Below are positions 46,403 through 55,212 of a DNA stretch of 64,000 bases, piece by piece. The DNA is taken from NCBI GenBank assembly GCA_944324905.1, contig CALUYB010000009.1, positions 1 through 64,000 of the forward strand, written 5' to 3'. Both the position numbers and the translations under genes were made by a program. The stretch is from Candidatus Gastranaerophilales bacterium (GTDB lineage Bacteria > Cyanobacteriota > Vampirovibrionia > Gastranaerophilales > Gastranaerophilaceae). The first letter of the stretch is position 1. The number at the start of each line of letters is the position of its first letter. The notes under the pieces were generated by a model that was given only the letters and a program-made list of their open reading frames with translations, ran no database searches and was not told the DNA's origin.

Positions 46403-46771
46403 ATGAATAATAATATAGGCAACAACTTAAACCCAAACCCCTTAGGGTTTAACACTCAAGGTCATAAGTCTAACTCAGCTGATGAGTATTGTGAAGCAAA
46501 AGAAGGTTGCGAAGAAATTATAGAAGATAAAGACCCTCTAAAATATGTCCCAGGGGATAGTTATGGCAGAGCTATGGTCAATAAAATTCAGCATGGTAAT
46601 AATCAACAAACAGACCCTGCTGATATTGAGGATGACCTTTTTACTTTTGAACTTATTTCAGGCTTTGCCAAAGACTTAGCTCAAGGCTATATCGAAAAAG
46701 GTGTAGACCCTCAAAAAGCTTACAAAATGGCAGCAATAACAACAGACGTTCTTTTAAATATGGAACAATAA
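46403..46771 (+). CDS. Small acidic protein of unknown function, 122 residues
   Basis: No family is recognised. The N-terminal third is Asn-rich and polar (MNNNIGNNLNPNPLGFNTQ) and probably disordered. A Lys/Glu-rich centre and a helical C-terminus (ELISGFAKDLAQGYIEKGVDPQKAYKMAAITTDVLL) follow. There is no signal peptide or membrane segment. Its disordered Asn-rich start resembles that of the 129-residue protein at 1418-1807. Position downstream of the sigma-28 signal may matter if termination at 46189-46222 is incomplete. Confidence 0.72.
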   Translation: MNNNIGNNLNPNPLGFNTQGHKSNSADEYCEAKEGCEEIIEDKDPLKYVPGDSYGRAMVNKIQHGNNQQTDPADIEDDLFTFELISGFAKDLAQGYIEKGVDPQKAYKMAAITTDVLLNMEQ

Positions 46772-46872
46772 CGCAAAACGCCTTTTGCAATAATGCATTA
46801 ACAACATTACTATCTCTTGATTTAAAAACTTTTAGTGCAATAATTTTTATATAAAAGTTTTTGAGGTTTTTA

Positions 46873-47502
46873 GTGTCAAACTTAGTATATTTTTTAGGGC
46901 AAAAGGCATATATAAATATAACAAACGCTTGCACAAACGCATGCAAATTTTGCGTGCGCGACATAAAAGATGATGTCAAAGGTGCAAATTTGTGGCTTGA
47001 TGTCCAAAACGTTAAAGCAGACTATGTTATAGAACAAATTAAAAACTCCGCCCAGAAAGTACTTGAAGGCGGAGAAATTGTATTTTGCGGCTATGGCGAA
47101 CCGCTTATTAAATTTGAAGAAGTAAAAAAAATCTGCCAATATGTTAGAAAAGAAATGCCCGAGTTGAAAATCAGAATTAACACAAACGGTCATGGAAATT
47201 TTGTTAATAAAAAAAATATAGTGCCCGAACTAAAGGGGCTTATAGATAGCATTTCAATAAGTTTAAATGCTCAAGATGAAGAACTTTACAACAAAATTTC
47301 TCAACCAAAATTTGAAGGAGCATATGAAGCTATGCTTGACTTTGCACGTGAGTGTGTAAAATGCGGCATCGACACAACAATGAGCGTTGTTTCAAAATTT
47401 AGAGAAGATGAATACAAATTAGACATCGAAAAATGCGAACAAATAGCGCATGATATAGGTGCAAAATTTAGAAACAGAGAATGGATAAAAGAAGGATATT
47501 AA
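46873..47502 (+). CDS. Radical SAM protein of the TatD-nuclease-associated type
   Basis: The 209-residue product is a compact radical SAM enzyme. The start is taken as the GTG at 46873, with GAGG six bases upstream, although a TTG at 46861 is also in frame. The cluster motif is CTNACKFC (CX3CX2C, residues 20-27), and GYGEPLIKFEEV is the SAM-binding strand region. Size and the opening YINITNACTNACKFCVRD fit the TatD-associated radical SAM group (TIGR04038-like). The reaction is not known. No tatD is adjacent here; the acyl-CoA synthetase follows 21 bp later and may share the transcript. Confidence 0.85.
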   Translation: MSNLVYFLGQKAYINITNACTNACKFCVRDIKDDVKGANLWLDVQNVKADYVIEQIKNSAQKVLEGGEIVFCGYGEPLIKFEEVKKICQYVRKEMPELKIRINTNGHGNFVNKKNIVPELKGLIDSISISLNAQDEELYNKISQPKFEGAYEAMLDFARECVKCGIDTTMSVVSKFREDEYKLDIEKCEQIAHDIGAKFRNREWIKEGY

Positions 47503-47523
47503 TACAAAAAGAAAGGTCGAAAA

Positions 47524-49680
47524 ATGAACGTACTTGACAAAATTATGAAACCAAAATCGATTGCAGTAATCGGAGCCTCAACAAAGCCCAAAACAATAGG
47601 CTCTGAAATAATGCAAAGACTTAGAGATTATAAATTTAACGGAAATATATACCCCGTTAACCCAAAAGGCGGCATGATTGAAGGTTTTCAAGCATACACT
47701 TCAATTAATGAAGTCCCCGGGGAAGTTGATTTAGCAGTAATTGTAGTAAATGCAAAATTCGTACTTGATACAATTGACCAGTGCCATAAAAAAGGTATTA
47801 AGGGACTTTGCATTATTACTGCAGGTTTCAAAGAAACAGGCAGAGAAGGGGCAGAGCTTGAAAAGCAACTTCTTCAAAAAGTACGTGATTATGGCATGAG
47901 ATGTGTTGGCCCTAACTGCTTAGGTGTCCTAAATACAAATGACAATGTTAAAATGGATGCAACTTTTGCTGAATCTTTGCCCGTTAAAGGCGACATCGGC
48001 TTTGTTTCTCAATCAGGCGCGCTTGGCGGCGGTATCTTAAATATTTTAAAAGACTTAAATTTAGGTTTTGCCCAATTTGTTTCAATAGGAAACCAAGCAG
48101 ATATTAACGCTGAAACAATGCTTGAATACTGGGAAAATGACGACGATGTAAAACAAATTCTTCTTTATATGGAATCAATTCAAAACCCGCAAAACTTTAG
48201 AAAACTTGCTTCAAGAATTACAAAGAAAAAACCAATCTTAGCGCTAAAAGCAGGTCGTTCTGCAGCCGGTGCTTCCGCTGCAAGCTCACACACAGGCTCA
48301 TTAGCAGGTGCAGATAAAGCAGCTGCTGCACTTTTAAAACAATCAGGCGTTATAAGAGAATTCTCACTTAAAAACCTTTTTGCAAACGCAAAAGCATTTT
48401 CTAACTGCCCTATTCCAAAAGGCAACAGAGTGGCAATTATCACAAACTCAGGCGGCCCCGGAATTATGGCAACTGACGCCGTTTGTGAATCAGGTATGCA
48501 AATGGCAAAAATTACAGATGAAACAAAAGAAAAATTAAGAAGTTTCTTGCCATCTGCTGCATCTGTTAAAAACCCTATCGATATGATAGCATCAGCTCCT
48601 ATTGAGCACTATAAACAAACTCTTGAAACAGTTCTTCAAGATGAAAATGTTGATATGATAGCTGTTATTTACTTGCCATTCTTGGGCTTAAAAGATATTG
48701 ATGTTGCTCAAGCGTTAATGGAAATTAAAGCTAAAAATCCTCAAAAACCAATCATTGGCGTATTTATGACAACATCTGACTTCTTTGTAAAAATCTCAAA
48801 CATGGAAGTTAACATGCCATTTTACATGTACGCCGAAGAAGCAGCGGAAGCTATGACAAGGCTTGATCAGCAACGTCAATGGATGGAAAAACCGCAAGGT
48901 TCAATCCCTACTTACAATGTAGATAAAGCAAAAGTTGAAACAATTATCAAAAACTCCCTAAAAGAAGGCAGAGCTCAACTTACAACACTTGAATCAATTG
49001 ATGTGCTTGAAGCTTATGGCATTAGGGCTTGTAAATATGGTCTTGCAACTAATGAAGAAGAAGTTGCAAAACTGGGTAATGAAATCGGCTACCCTGTAGT
49101 TATGAAAATGACATCTAAAACAACATCACACAAAACAGACGTTGGCGGTGTAGTTGTAAATATCAAAGACGAAGCACAATTGAGAAGTGAATATAAAGCA
49201 CTTCTTCAAAGGTTAGATGCAAAAGGGCTTTTAGATGGTCTTGAAGGTGTTATTATTCAAGAAATGGTTAAGGGCTCTCGTGAAATGGTTTGCGGTATTG
49301 CAACAGACCCGCAATACGGTCCTATGATGATGTTTGGCTTGGGCGGCGTATTTGTTGAAGTTATGAAAGATGTAACATTTAGAATTGCGCCATTAACTGA
49401 TGATGATGCTATGGATATGATTAAATCAGTTAAAGCATATAAACTTCTTGAAGGTGCAAGAGGCACAACACCTGCGCAAATCGGTCAAATTCAAGAAACA
49501 CTTTTGAGATTATCTCAACTTGTTAATGACTTCAAATTTATTGATGAGTTAGACATTAATCCATTGTTAATTTCAGAAAAAACAGGCGAAGGCATTGCAG
49601 TTGACGGTCGTATCAAAGTCAGAATCGACGAAGCAGCAAAAGCTCTTGGTTGCGACTGCTCTTGTGCTTGTGCAAAATAA
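47524..49680 (+). CDS. ADP-forming acetate/acyl-CoA synthetase with Cys-rich tail
   Basis: This NDP-forming enzyme converts acyl-CoA, ADP and phosphate to acid, CoA and ATP, giving ATP in fermentation. At 718 residues the alpha and beta parts are fused: a CoA-binding fold (VIGASTKPKTIGSEIM), a succinyl-CoA-ligase-like fold with the region SHTGSLAGAD, and a C-terminal ATP-grasp domain (YPVVMKMTSKTTSHKTDVGGV). The last residues are ALGCDCSCACAK, four Cys in seven positions, beyond the normal fold. Enolase in this window has a similar tail. AAAGG precedes the ATG. Confidence 0.93.
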   Translation: MNVLDKIMKPKSIAVIGASTKPKTIGSEIMQRLRDYKFNGNIYPVNPKGGMIEGFQAYTSINEVPGEVDLAVIVVNAKFVLDTIDQCHKKGIKGLCIITAGFKETGREGAELEKQLLQKVRDYGMRCVGPNCLGVLNTNDNVKMDATFAESLPVKGDIGFVSQSGALGGGILNILKDLNLGFAQFVSIGNQADINAETMLEYWENDDDVKQILLYMESIQNPQNFRKLASRITKKKPILALKAGRSAAGASAASSHTGSLAGADKAAAALLKQSGVIREFSLKNLFANAKAFSNCPIPKGNRVAIITNSGGPGIMATDAVCESGMQMAKITDETKEKLRSFLPSAASVKNPIDMIASAPIEHYKQTLETVLQDENVDMIAVIYLPFLGLKDIDVAQALMEIKAKNPQKPIIGVFMTTSDFFVKISNMEVNMPFYMYAEEAAEAMTRLDQQRQWMEKPQGSIPTYNVDKAKVETIIKNSLKEGRAQLTTLESIDVLEAYGIRACKYGLATNEEEVAKLGNEIGYPVVMKMTSKTTSHKTDVGGVVVNIKDEAQLRSEYKALLQRLDAKGLLDGLEGVIIQEMVKGSREMVCGIATDPQYGPMMMFGLGGVFVEVMKDVTFRIAPLTDDDAMDMIKSVKAYKLLEGARGTTPAQIGQIQETLLRLSQLVNDFKFIDELDINPLLISEKTGEGIAVDGRIKVRIDEAAKALGCDCSCACAK

Positions 49681-49702
49681 GAAATTAATTTACTAAATAA
49701 TT

Positions 49703-49736
49703 AAAATCCCTCTAAGTTTTTAGAGGGATTTTTTAC
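49703..49736 (+). terminator. Terminator of the acyl-CoA synthetase gene
   Basis: The stem AAATCCCTCTAA / TTAGAGGGATTT around GTTT is followed by a T-run. Confidence 0.9.
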
Positions 49737-49787
49737 AAAAATTTATATTAGTTACATTGCCCTAATAGCTAATGTTTTGGACTAATT

Positions 49788-49829
49788 AATAACCCATGTG
49801 GCTAATTCTTATGGGTTATATTTTTTTTA
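49788..49829 (+). terminator. Second hairpin with T-run before the GH57 gene
   Basis: The 9-bp stem ATAACCCAT / ATGGGTTAT with a 13-base loop is followed by ATTTTTTTT, about 50 bp after the previous terminator and 49 bp before the next gene. It is either a back-up terminator or a leader attenuator of the GH57 gene. Confidence 0.65.
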
Positions 49830-49877
49830 ATTTTATGATATAAAAGTTATATTAGAAAGAATCGGAGGCAATAAAAT

Positions 49878-51611
49878 ATGGCTAAAGAAAAAGTGGGGCA
49901 ATTTGTATTTATGTTGCACTCGCACCTCCCCTACTACAGAATGGCAGGTATGTGGCCATTTGGGGAAGAAAATTTGTATGAATGTATGGCAGAAACATAC
50001 GTTCCTCTTTTGCAAATAATTTCCGAGTTGTATGACGAAGGAATTAAGGCAAAATTAACAGTTGGTATTACACCGATTTTAGCAGAACAACTTAACGATG
50101 AACACCTAAAAGAAGGCTTTATTAAATACCTTGACTCACGAATTGAAGCTGTATCAGAGGATTTAGAACGTTATCCCGATCCTAAAGTTGCACACTCTCA
50201 ACACTTAAAATACTTGGCAAAATACTATTTTGACTGGTTTAACCACATTAAAGATTTATTCATAAATAAATTTAATAAAGATTTAGTTGGCGGCTTTAAA
50301 AAATATCAAGACTTAGGTTGCATTGAAATTACTACATCAGGCGCAACACACGGTTTTTCACCGCTTTTAGCAACTGATACAAACTTAAATGCACAATTTA
50401 AAGTAGGTTCAGACACTACAAAAAGACTTTTTGGCAAAAAGGCAAAAGGGTGCTGGCTGCCTGAATGTGCTTACAGACAAGGTTACGAGTTTACAGGCAA
50501 AGACGGTAAGAAAAAATGGCGTCCTGCTATTGAAGTTACACTGCAAAACAACGGTATAGAATATTTCTTTACAGAATCTCACGTTATTGAAGGTGGTAAC
50601 TCAATCGGTAACAGAAGAACAATCGGAGTTTACGGAAATATTGAATACATTCCTCTGCCTCAGAGGGAAAAAACGGGCTACGACACATATAGCGCATATT
50701 GGTTACCTGATGCGCAAGTAGCCGTGATGGGTAGAAACGATAGAGCAGGGTTCCAGGTATGGTCAGCAGCTGATGGTTACCCGGGAGACGGCTGCTACAG
50801 AGAATTCCATAGAAAAGACCCAAATTCCGGTATGCATTACTGGAGAATAACATCTTCTACAACAGATTTAGGCGACAAGATGTTGTATGACCCGGTATTA
50901 GCTATGAATCAGGTTAATTCAAATTCAGACCACTACACAACTTTAATTTACCATTTATTAAACGATTACAAAATGGCTCACAATGGTAAAGAAGGTCTTG
51001 TAATGGTATCGTTTGATACAGAATTATACGGACACTGGTGGTTTGAAGGGGTAGAATTTATTAAACAGGTTATTAAAAAATTCTCTCAATACCTTCCAGA
51101 AGTTGAAAGAATGACAGCAGGAGAATATTTGCAAGCACATCCTCCGACCGAAGCTATTCAAATTCCCGAATCAAGCTGGGGTCAAGGCGGACATTTCTGG
51201 GTATGGCAAAACCACCTGACAGAGTGGATGTGGCCAATTATCCATGCCTGCGAAAAACGTATAATTGATATTGTATCAAAATACGAAAAACAACCTGAAG
51301 ATAAGCTTTTATTAAGAGCATTAAATCAATTGGCAAGAGAAAATCTGCTTTTGCAAAGTTCAGATTGGCCATTCTTAATTACAACATGGCAAGCAAAAGA
51401 CTATGCAACAGATAGATTTAGAGAACACGTTGAAAGATTTGAAAAAATCGCCGATATGATTGAAAATAATTCAATTAACAACGATGAACTTGTTAAAATC
51501 GAATCAATCGACAACTGTTTCCCTGAAATCGACTACAGGGTATATCTACCAATAGAAGAAGGTGTTATACCTCAGCAAGAAAAGAAACTTGCACCGTTGT
51601 ATGTTGATTAA
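49878..51611 (+). CDS. GH57-family 1,4-alpha-glucan branching enzyme
   Basis: The 577-residue product belongs to glycoside hydrolase family 57. Its N-terminal motif FMLHSHLPYY, TTSGATHGFSPLL, the nucleophile motif GCWLPECAY (Glu near residue 196), and the acid motif SFDTELYGHWWFEG match the branching-enzyme subgroup (as in TTHA1902 and TK1436). The C-terminal DUF1957-like helices carry SSWGQGGHFWVWQN and LLLQSSDWPFLI. It makes alpha-1,6 branches in glycogen. CGGAGG precedes the ATG. The previous 49 bp contain a hairpin with a T-run that may regulate it. Confidence 0.92.
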   Translation: MAKEKVGQFVFMLHSHLPYYRMAGMWPFGEENLYECMAETYVPLLQIISELYDEGIKAKLTVGITPILAEQLNDEHLKEGFIKYLDSRIEAVSEDLERYPDPKVAHSQHLKYLAKYYFDWFNHIKDLFINKFNKDLVGGFKKYQDLGCIEITTSGATHGFSPLLATDTNLNAQFKVGSDTTKRLFGKKAKGCWLPECAYRQGYEFTGKDGKKKWRPAIEVTLQNNGIEYFFTESHVIEGGNSIGNRRTIGVYGNIEYIPLPQREKTGYDTYSAYWLPDAQVAVMGRNDRAGFQVWSAADGYPGDGCYREFHRKDPNSGMHYWRITSSTTDLGDKMLYDPVLAMNQVNSNSDHYTTLIYHLLNDYKMAHNGKEGLVMVSFDTELYGHWWFEGVEFIKQVIKKFSQYLPEVERMTAGEYLQAHPPTEAIQIPESSWGQGGHFWVWQNHLTEWMWPIIHACEKRIIDIVSKYEKQPEDKLLLRALNQLARENLLLQSSDWPFLITTWQAKDYATDRFREHVERFEKIADMIENNSINNDELVKIESIDNCFPEIDYRVYLPIEEGVIPQQEKKLAPLYVD

Positions 51612-51626
51612 TAAAAAATAATCATA

Positions 51627-51665
51627 AAAACCCTGGAAACTTTTTTGGTTTTCAGGGTTTTTTAA
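51627..51665 (+). terminator. Terminator of the GH57 gene
   Basis: The 13-bp stem AAACCCTGGAAAC / GTTTTCAGGGTTT (one G-U pair) is followed by six T. Confidence 0.92.
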
Positions 51666-51704
51666 TGTAGAATAATAATTAAGGAATGGCAAAAGGAAAA
51701 AGTA

Positions 51705-52367
51705 ATGAAAACTAAAAATAGCAATATTTGTGTAATAGAACACCCCGTTGTAAAGCATAATCTGTCAGTTCTAAGAGATGAAAAAACAGATGGCGAAAAA
51801 TTTCGCTGCGCACTTAGAAGAATATCTTATGCTGTTTTTTTGGAAGCAACAAAAAATTTGCAAACTCAAAAAAAGACTATTAAAACACCGATTTGCGAAT
51901 GTGAGTGCGAAAAAATTAAAGAAGATTTAAACTTGATTATTGCACCAATTTTGCGTGCAGGAATGATGTTTTGCGAAGTAGCACAGGAAATGATGCCGCA
52001 AGCACACATTCACCACCTTGGAATGTATCGTGATGAGAGAACACTACAGCCTGTTTGGTACTACAACAAAATAAGCGAAGCACCAAAAGACCCACAAAAT
52101 ACTTTTGTTTTTGTTCTTGATCCTATGCTTGCAACAGGAAACTCGGCAGTTGATGGCGTTGGCAACTTTGTTAAAAAAGGAATACCTCAAGAAAACATTA
52201 CTTTTGTATGTCTTTTAGCTGCGCCGCAAGGGATAGAACGCTTAAGCACAACATTTGAAAATGTAAGAATTATAACTTGCGCCATAGATAAAGAATTAAA
52301 TGCAAAAGGCTACATTGTCCCAGGACTAGGTGACGCAGGGGATAGAATTTTTAACACTACAAGATGA
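51705..52367 (+). CDS. upp: Uracil phosphoribosyltransferase
   Basis: Upp salvages uracil to UMP with PRPP. The 220-residue product has the PRPP loop VLDPMLATGNSAVDGV, the flexible region LIIAPILRAGMMFCEVA, HLGMYRDERTLQPVWYY, and the uracil-binding C-terminus YIVPGLGDAGDRIF. All are signature motifs of bacterial UPRTases. AAAGG precedes the ATG. Its stop overlaps the start of the following glycosyltransferase gene (ATGA). Confidence 0.95.
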   Translation: MKTKNSNICVIEHPVVKHNLSVLRDEKTDGEKFRCALRRISYAVFLEATKNLQTQKKTIKTPICECECEKIKEDLNLIIAPILRAGMMFCEVAQEMMPQAHIHHLGMYRDERTLQPVWYYNKISEAPKDPQNTFVFVLDPMLATGNSAVDGVGNFVKKGIPQENITFVCLLAAPQGIERLSTTFENVRIITCAIDKELNAKGYIVPGLGDAGDRIFNTTR

Positions 52368-53149
52368 TAAGCATTATCACAATAGCTAAAAACGAAGAAA
52401 AATCAATCGAGCGCACAATTTTAAGTGTTATAAATCAAAGTGCAATAAATGAAATTGAATACATTGTAATTGACGGCAAATCAAGCGATTACACACTTGA
52501 AATTATAAAAAAATACAAAGATAAAATTTCAAAAATAATTTCAGAACCTGATTTTGGCATATATAATGCCATGAACAAAGGTATAAAAGCTGCAAATGGT
52601 GATTATATCTTGTTTTTAAATGCAGGAGATGAACTTTTTTGCAACAAAACTATAGAAGAAATTTTGCCAAAGTTAAACTGCGACCTTGTTTTTGGCGACA
52701 TTTTAATAAGAGATAAAAACGGAAAAAATAGTACTATTGAATACGATTTTATTGACGATTTTGAACTTTTTTATAAATCCCTGCCTCACCCCTGCACTTT
52801 TATTAAAAAAGAATGTTTTTTAAAACTTGACCTTTACGATGAAACAAAAAAAATAATGTCAGACTGGCAATGGTTTTTAAAATATTTTAAATCAGGGGGA
52901 AAATATTCTTATATAAAAACACCTGTGGCGATTTTTTATCTTGGCGGCATTAGCAACTCAAAAAAATTTAAAAAACTGCAAAAACAAGAAAGAAATGAAA
53001 TTCTAAACGAGTTTTATTCTAAGAAAAAACAATTCTTGTACAAATTAATTTTAAAAATTACAAAAAAGAATTCAGTTCTAAAACAAATAAAAAAATTGCT
53101 TACAAAAATCGGCATACTTGAAATATATGAAAATTACTATAACAACTAA
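52364..53149 (+). CDS. Family 2 glycosyltransferase
   Basis: This 261-residue soluble or membrane-associated GT2 enzyme resembles colanic-acid and other surface-polysaccharide transferases: SIITIAKNEEKSIERTI, VIDGKSSDYTLEI, DFGIYNAMNKGIKAANGDYILFLNAGDELF (donor site and DxD equivalent), and a C-terminal Lys-rich helical region. The acceptor and sugar are unknown. It starts inside the upp stop codon, an unlikely pair by function, so the two may share a transcript without sharing a pathway. Confidence 0.9.
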   Translation: MISIITIAKNEEKSIERTILSVINQSAINEIEYIVIDGKSSDYTLEIIKKYKDKISKIISEPDFGIYNAMNKGIKAANGDYILFLNAGDELFCNKTIEEILPKLNCDLVFGDILIRDKNGKNSTIEYDFIDDFELFYKSLPHPCTFIKKECFLKLDLYDETKKIMSDWQWFLKYFKSGGKYSYIKTPVAIFYLGGISNSKKFKKLQKQERNEILNEFYSKKKQFLYKLILKITKKNSVLKQIKKLLTKIGILEIYENYYNN

Positions 53150-53216
53150 CATAATTAAACATTTTGTTGTATAATTTCTTTATAATCAGTTAGAGGATTT
53201 TTAAGGAAAAAGATTA

Positions 53217-53858
53217 GTGTTTGATTTTAACTGCGATTGCGCACAAGAGTATGGGGTATATAAAAACGAAAAGGAGCTTGAGGTTGCAGAATACGTAAGC
53301 TCTATAAATATTGCTGCAGGTTTTCATGCGGGCGATCCCTTAAGCATAAAAAGAGCAATGGAATTTGCGCAAAACAACGACGTTGCAATAGGTGCACACA
53401 TTGGCTATCAAGATATTCAAGGTTTTGGTTCAAGAAAAGTTGAGCTAAATGATGAAGAAATTGAAACAACAGTTATTTATCAAATAGGCGCAATTGCTTC
53501 ATTTGCGCAGGCTTTTAACCTTGAAATAGAACATGTAAGACTCCATGGCGCAATGAAAGAGGAGCTAAATACTAATCTTGAATTTGCAAAAAAAGTAGCT
53601 CTTGCAATTAAAAAATATAATCCTTGGCTGAATTTATATATAAATAATCCTGAATTTAAGGAAATTCTAGAAAAAGAAACAGGCATAAAATGCGCTCTTG
53701 AGGTTAATTTCAATGACTTTGGTACAATAAGGCAAATAAGAGAGCTTGAAATTAAACCTGATACAATTCATTTTTGCGATGTTGAAAGCGCAATAAAAGC
53801 ACGCGAAGTTCTAAAACCAACGCCAGTAAACTACAATCGCGTCGGAGGTCAAATATAA
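53217..53858 (+). CDS. pxpA: 5-oxoprolinase subunit A (LamB/YcsF family), short form
   Basis: PxpA works with PxpB and PxpC to hydrolyse 5-oxoproline to glutamate. The N-terminus FDFNCDCAQEYGVY and VSSINIAAGFHAGDP, then IGAHIGYQD and HVRLHGAMKEEL, are the family motifs. The 213 residues are short compared with the usual 245-255; residues near the C-terminus and the middle appear trimmed, and the Gly in the usual DLNCDLGE is a Cys. The start is a GTG at 53217 with AAGGA nine bases upstream. No pxpB or pxpC is adjacent, so its activity here is uncertain. Confidence 0.82.
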   Translation: MFDFNCDCAQEYGVYKNEKELEVAEYVSSINIAAGFHAGDPLSIKRAMEFAQNNDVAIGAHIGYQDIQGFGSRKVELNDEEIETTVIYQIGAIASFAQAFNLEIEHVRLHGAMKEELNTNLEFAKKVALAIKKYNPWLNLYINNPEFKEILEKETGIKCALEVNFNDFGTIRQIRELEIKPDTIHFCDVESAIKAREVLKPTPVNYNRVGGQI

Positions 53859-53862
53859 TCTT

Positions 53863-55203
53863 ATGAAATTTTTAAGAAAAAAAGTTAAAATGCCAAAAGA
53901 TGCTATCTGGCTTGTTCCGGGGCTAAAGGTTAAAAGGTGGTTTGCGCTAATTATCATAGGTTCTGTGCTTGCCGCTCTTGGTCTAACTTTTTTATTTAAA
54001 CTTGAACCAATTTATTTTATAGTAGAAACTGCAAAAAAAATTGTACACTTTATGCCGCCTGAGCCTGTAGGCTTAGCCTTTATTCTGCTTGGTGCAATAA
54101 TTTTTATTCAAGCATGGAAAAAAACAAACTTTACAACACTTGATATTCAAGAAGAAAGAAAACAAAAATCTTTAGGTGAGCTTGTATATCGCAAAATGAA
54201 GCTTGACCATGGGCCAAAAATTGTTGCCGTAGGCGGCGGTACAGGCTTATCTACAATGCTTAAAGGCCTTAAGAAAATTACAAACAATATAACAGCAATT
54301 GTAACAGTTGGTGATGATGGCGGTTCATCAGGCAGATTGCGCGAAGAAATGGGTGTTTTACCCCCGGGAGATATAAGAAACTGCATTGCAGCATTAGCTG
54401 ATGATGAGGATATTGTTACAAAATTGTTCCAATACAGATTTAAAACAGGTGAAGGCCTTGAAGGTCACAGCTTTGGAAACTTATTTTTAACAGCTATGAC
54501 AAATATTTGCGGCGATATGGTAAGCGCAATTAAAGAATCCTCAAAGGTTTTATTAATAAGGGGTCGAGTATTGCCCGCAACAACAGATGATATGCGCCTT
54601 GTAGCAAAAATGGAAGACGGCTCAATTGTAAAAGGTGAAAGTCATATACCTGAAGTTGGCAAAAAAATTGTAGAACTTTCCTGTGAACCTAAAAACTGTA
54701 AACCATCTGAAGATGTAATTGAAGCAATAAATAATGCGGATTTAATTGTACTGGGCCCGGGAAGCCTCTACACTTCAATTACTCCGAACTTATTGGTAAG
54801 AGAAATTTCAGCAGCAATTTTAAATTCAAAAGCTAAGAAAATATATGTATGTAACGTTATGACGCAACCCGGGGAAACTGATAACTATTCAGCAGCAGAC
54901 CACGCGGAAGTTTTATTTAAACATGCAAAACTTGCAACAGGAATTTGCAACAAAAAATTATTCGATGCAATTTTAATAAATAATTTTATGCCGCAAAACC
55001 TTGCTAAAAAGTACGAAGAAGCGGATTCTTTGCCTGTTGAAATAGACACATCAAGAATCAAAAAAATGGGTCTTGAAATTGTCATGAATAAATTAATTGA
55101 AGACAACAAAGAAGGACTTGTAAGGCACTCACCCTCAAGACTTGCCAAATCTATTTACTGGTGGTACAAAAAAAGCTCAAAAAAACAAATTAACTCTAAA
55201 TAA
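53863..55203 (+). CDS. yvcK: YvcK-type UDP-sugar-binding protein with membrane anchor
   Basis: This CofD-like, UDP-GlcNAc-binding factor is needed for growth on gluconeogenic substrates and cell shape in Bacillus. The 446-residue product has two N-terminal membrane helices (about residues 26-46 and 68-87) that the Bacillus form lacks, then the nucleotide-sugar fold: VGGGTGLSTMLKGLKK, TVGDDGGSSGRLREEMG, PPGDIRNCIAALA, LEGHSFGNLFLTAM and VLGPGSLYTSI. Four bases separate it from pxpA and 10 from panB. The anchor would place it at the membrane near cell-wall enzymes. Confidence 0.92.
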   Translation: MKFLRKKVKMPKDAIWLVPGLKVKRWFALIIIGSVLAALGLTFLFKLEPIYFIVETAKKIVHFMPPEPVGLAFILLGAIIFIQAWKKTNFTTLDIQEERKQKSLGELVYRKMKLDHGPKIVAVGGGTGLSTMLKGLKKITNNITAIVTVGDDGGSSGRLREEMGVLPPGDIRNCIAALADDEDIVTKLFQYRFKTGEGLEGHSFGNLFLTAMTNICGDMVSAIKESSKVLLIRGRVLPATTDDMRLVAKMEDGSIVKGESHIPEVGKKIVELSCEPKNCKPSEDVIEAINNADLIVLGPGSLYTSITPNLLVREISAAILNSKAKKIYVCNVMTQPGETDNYSAADHAEVLFKHAKLATGICNKKLFDAILINNFMPQNLAKKYEEADSLPVEIDTSRIKKMGLEIVMNKLIEDNKEGLVRHSPSRLAKSIYWWYKKSSKKQINSK

Positions 55204-55212
55204 CGGAAGTTT

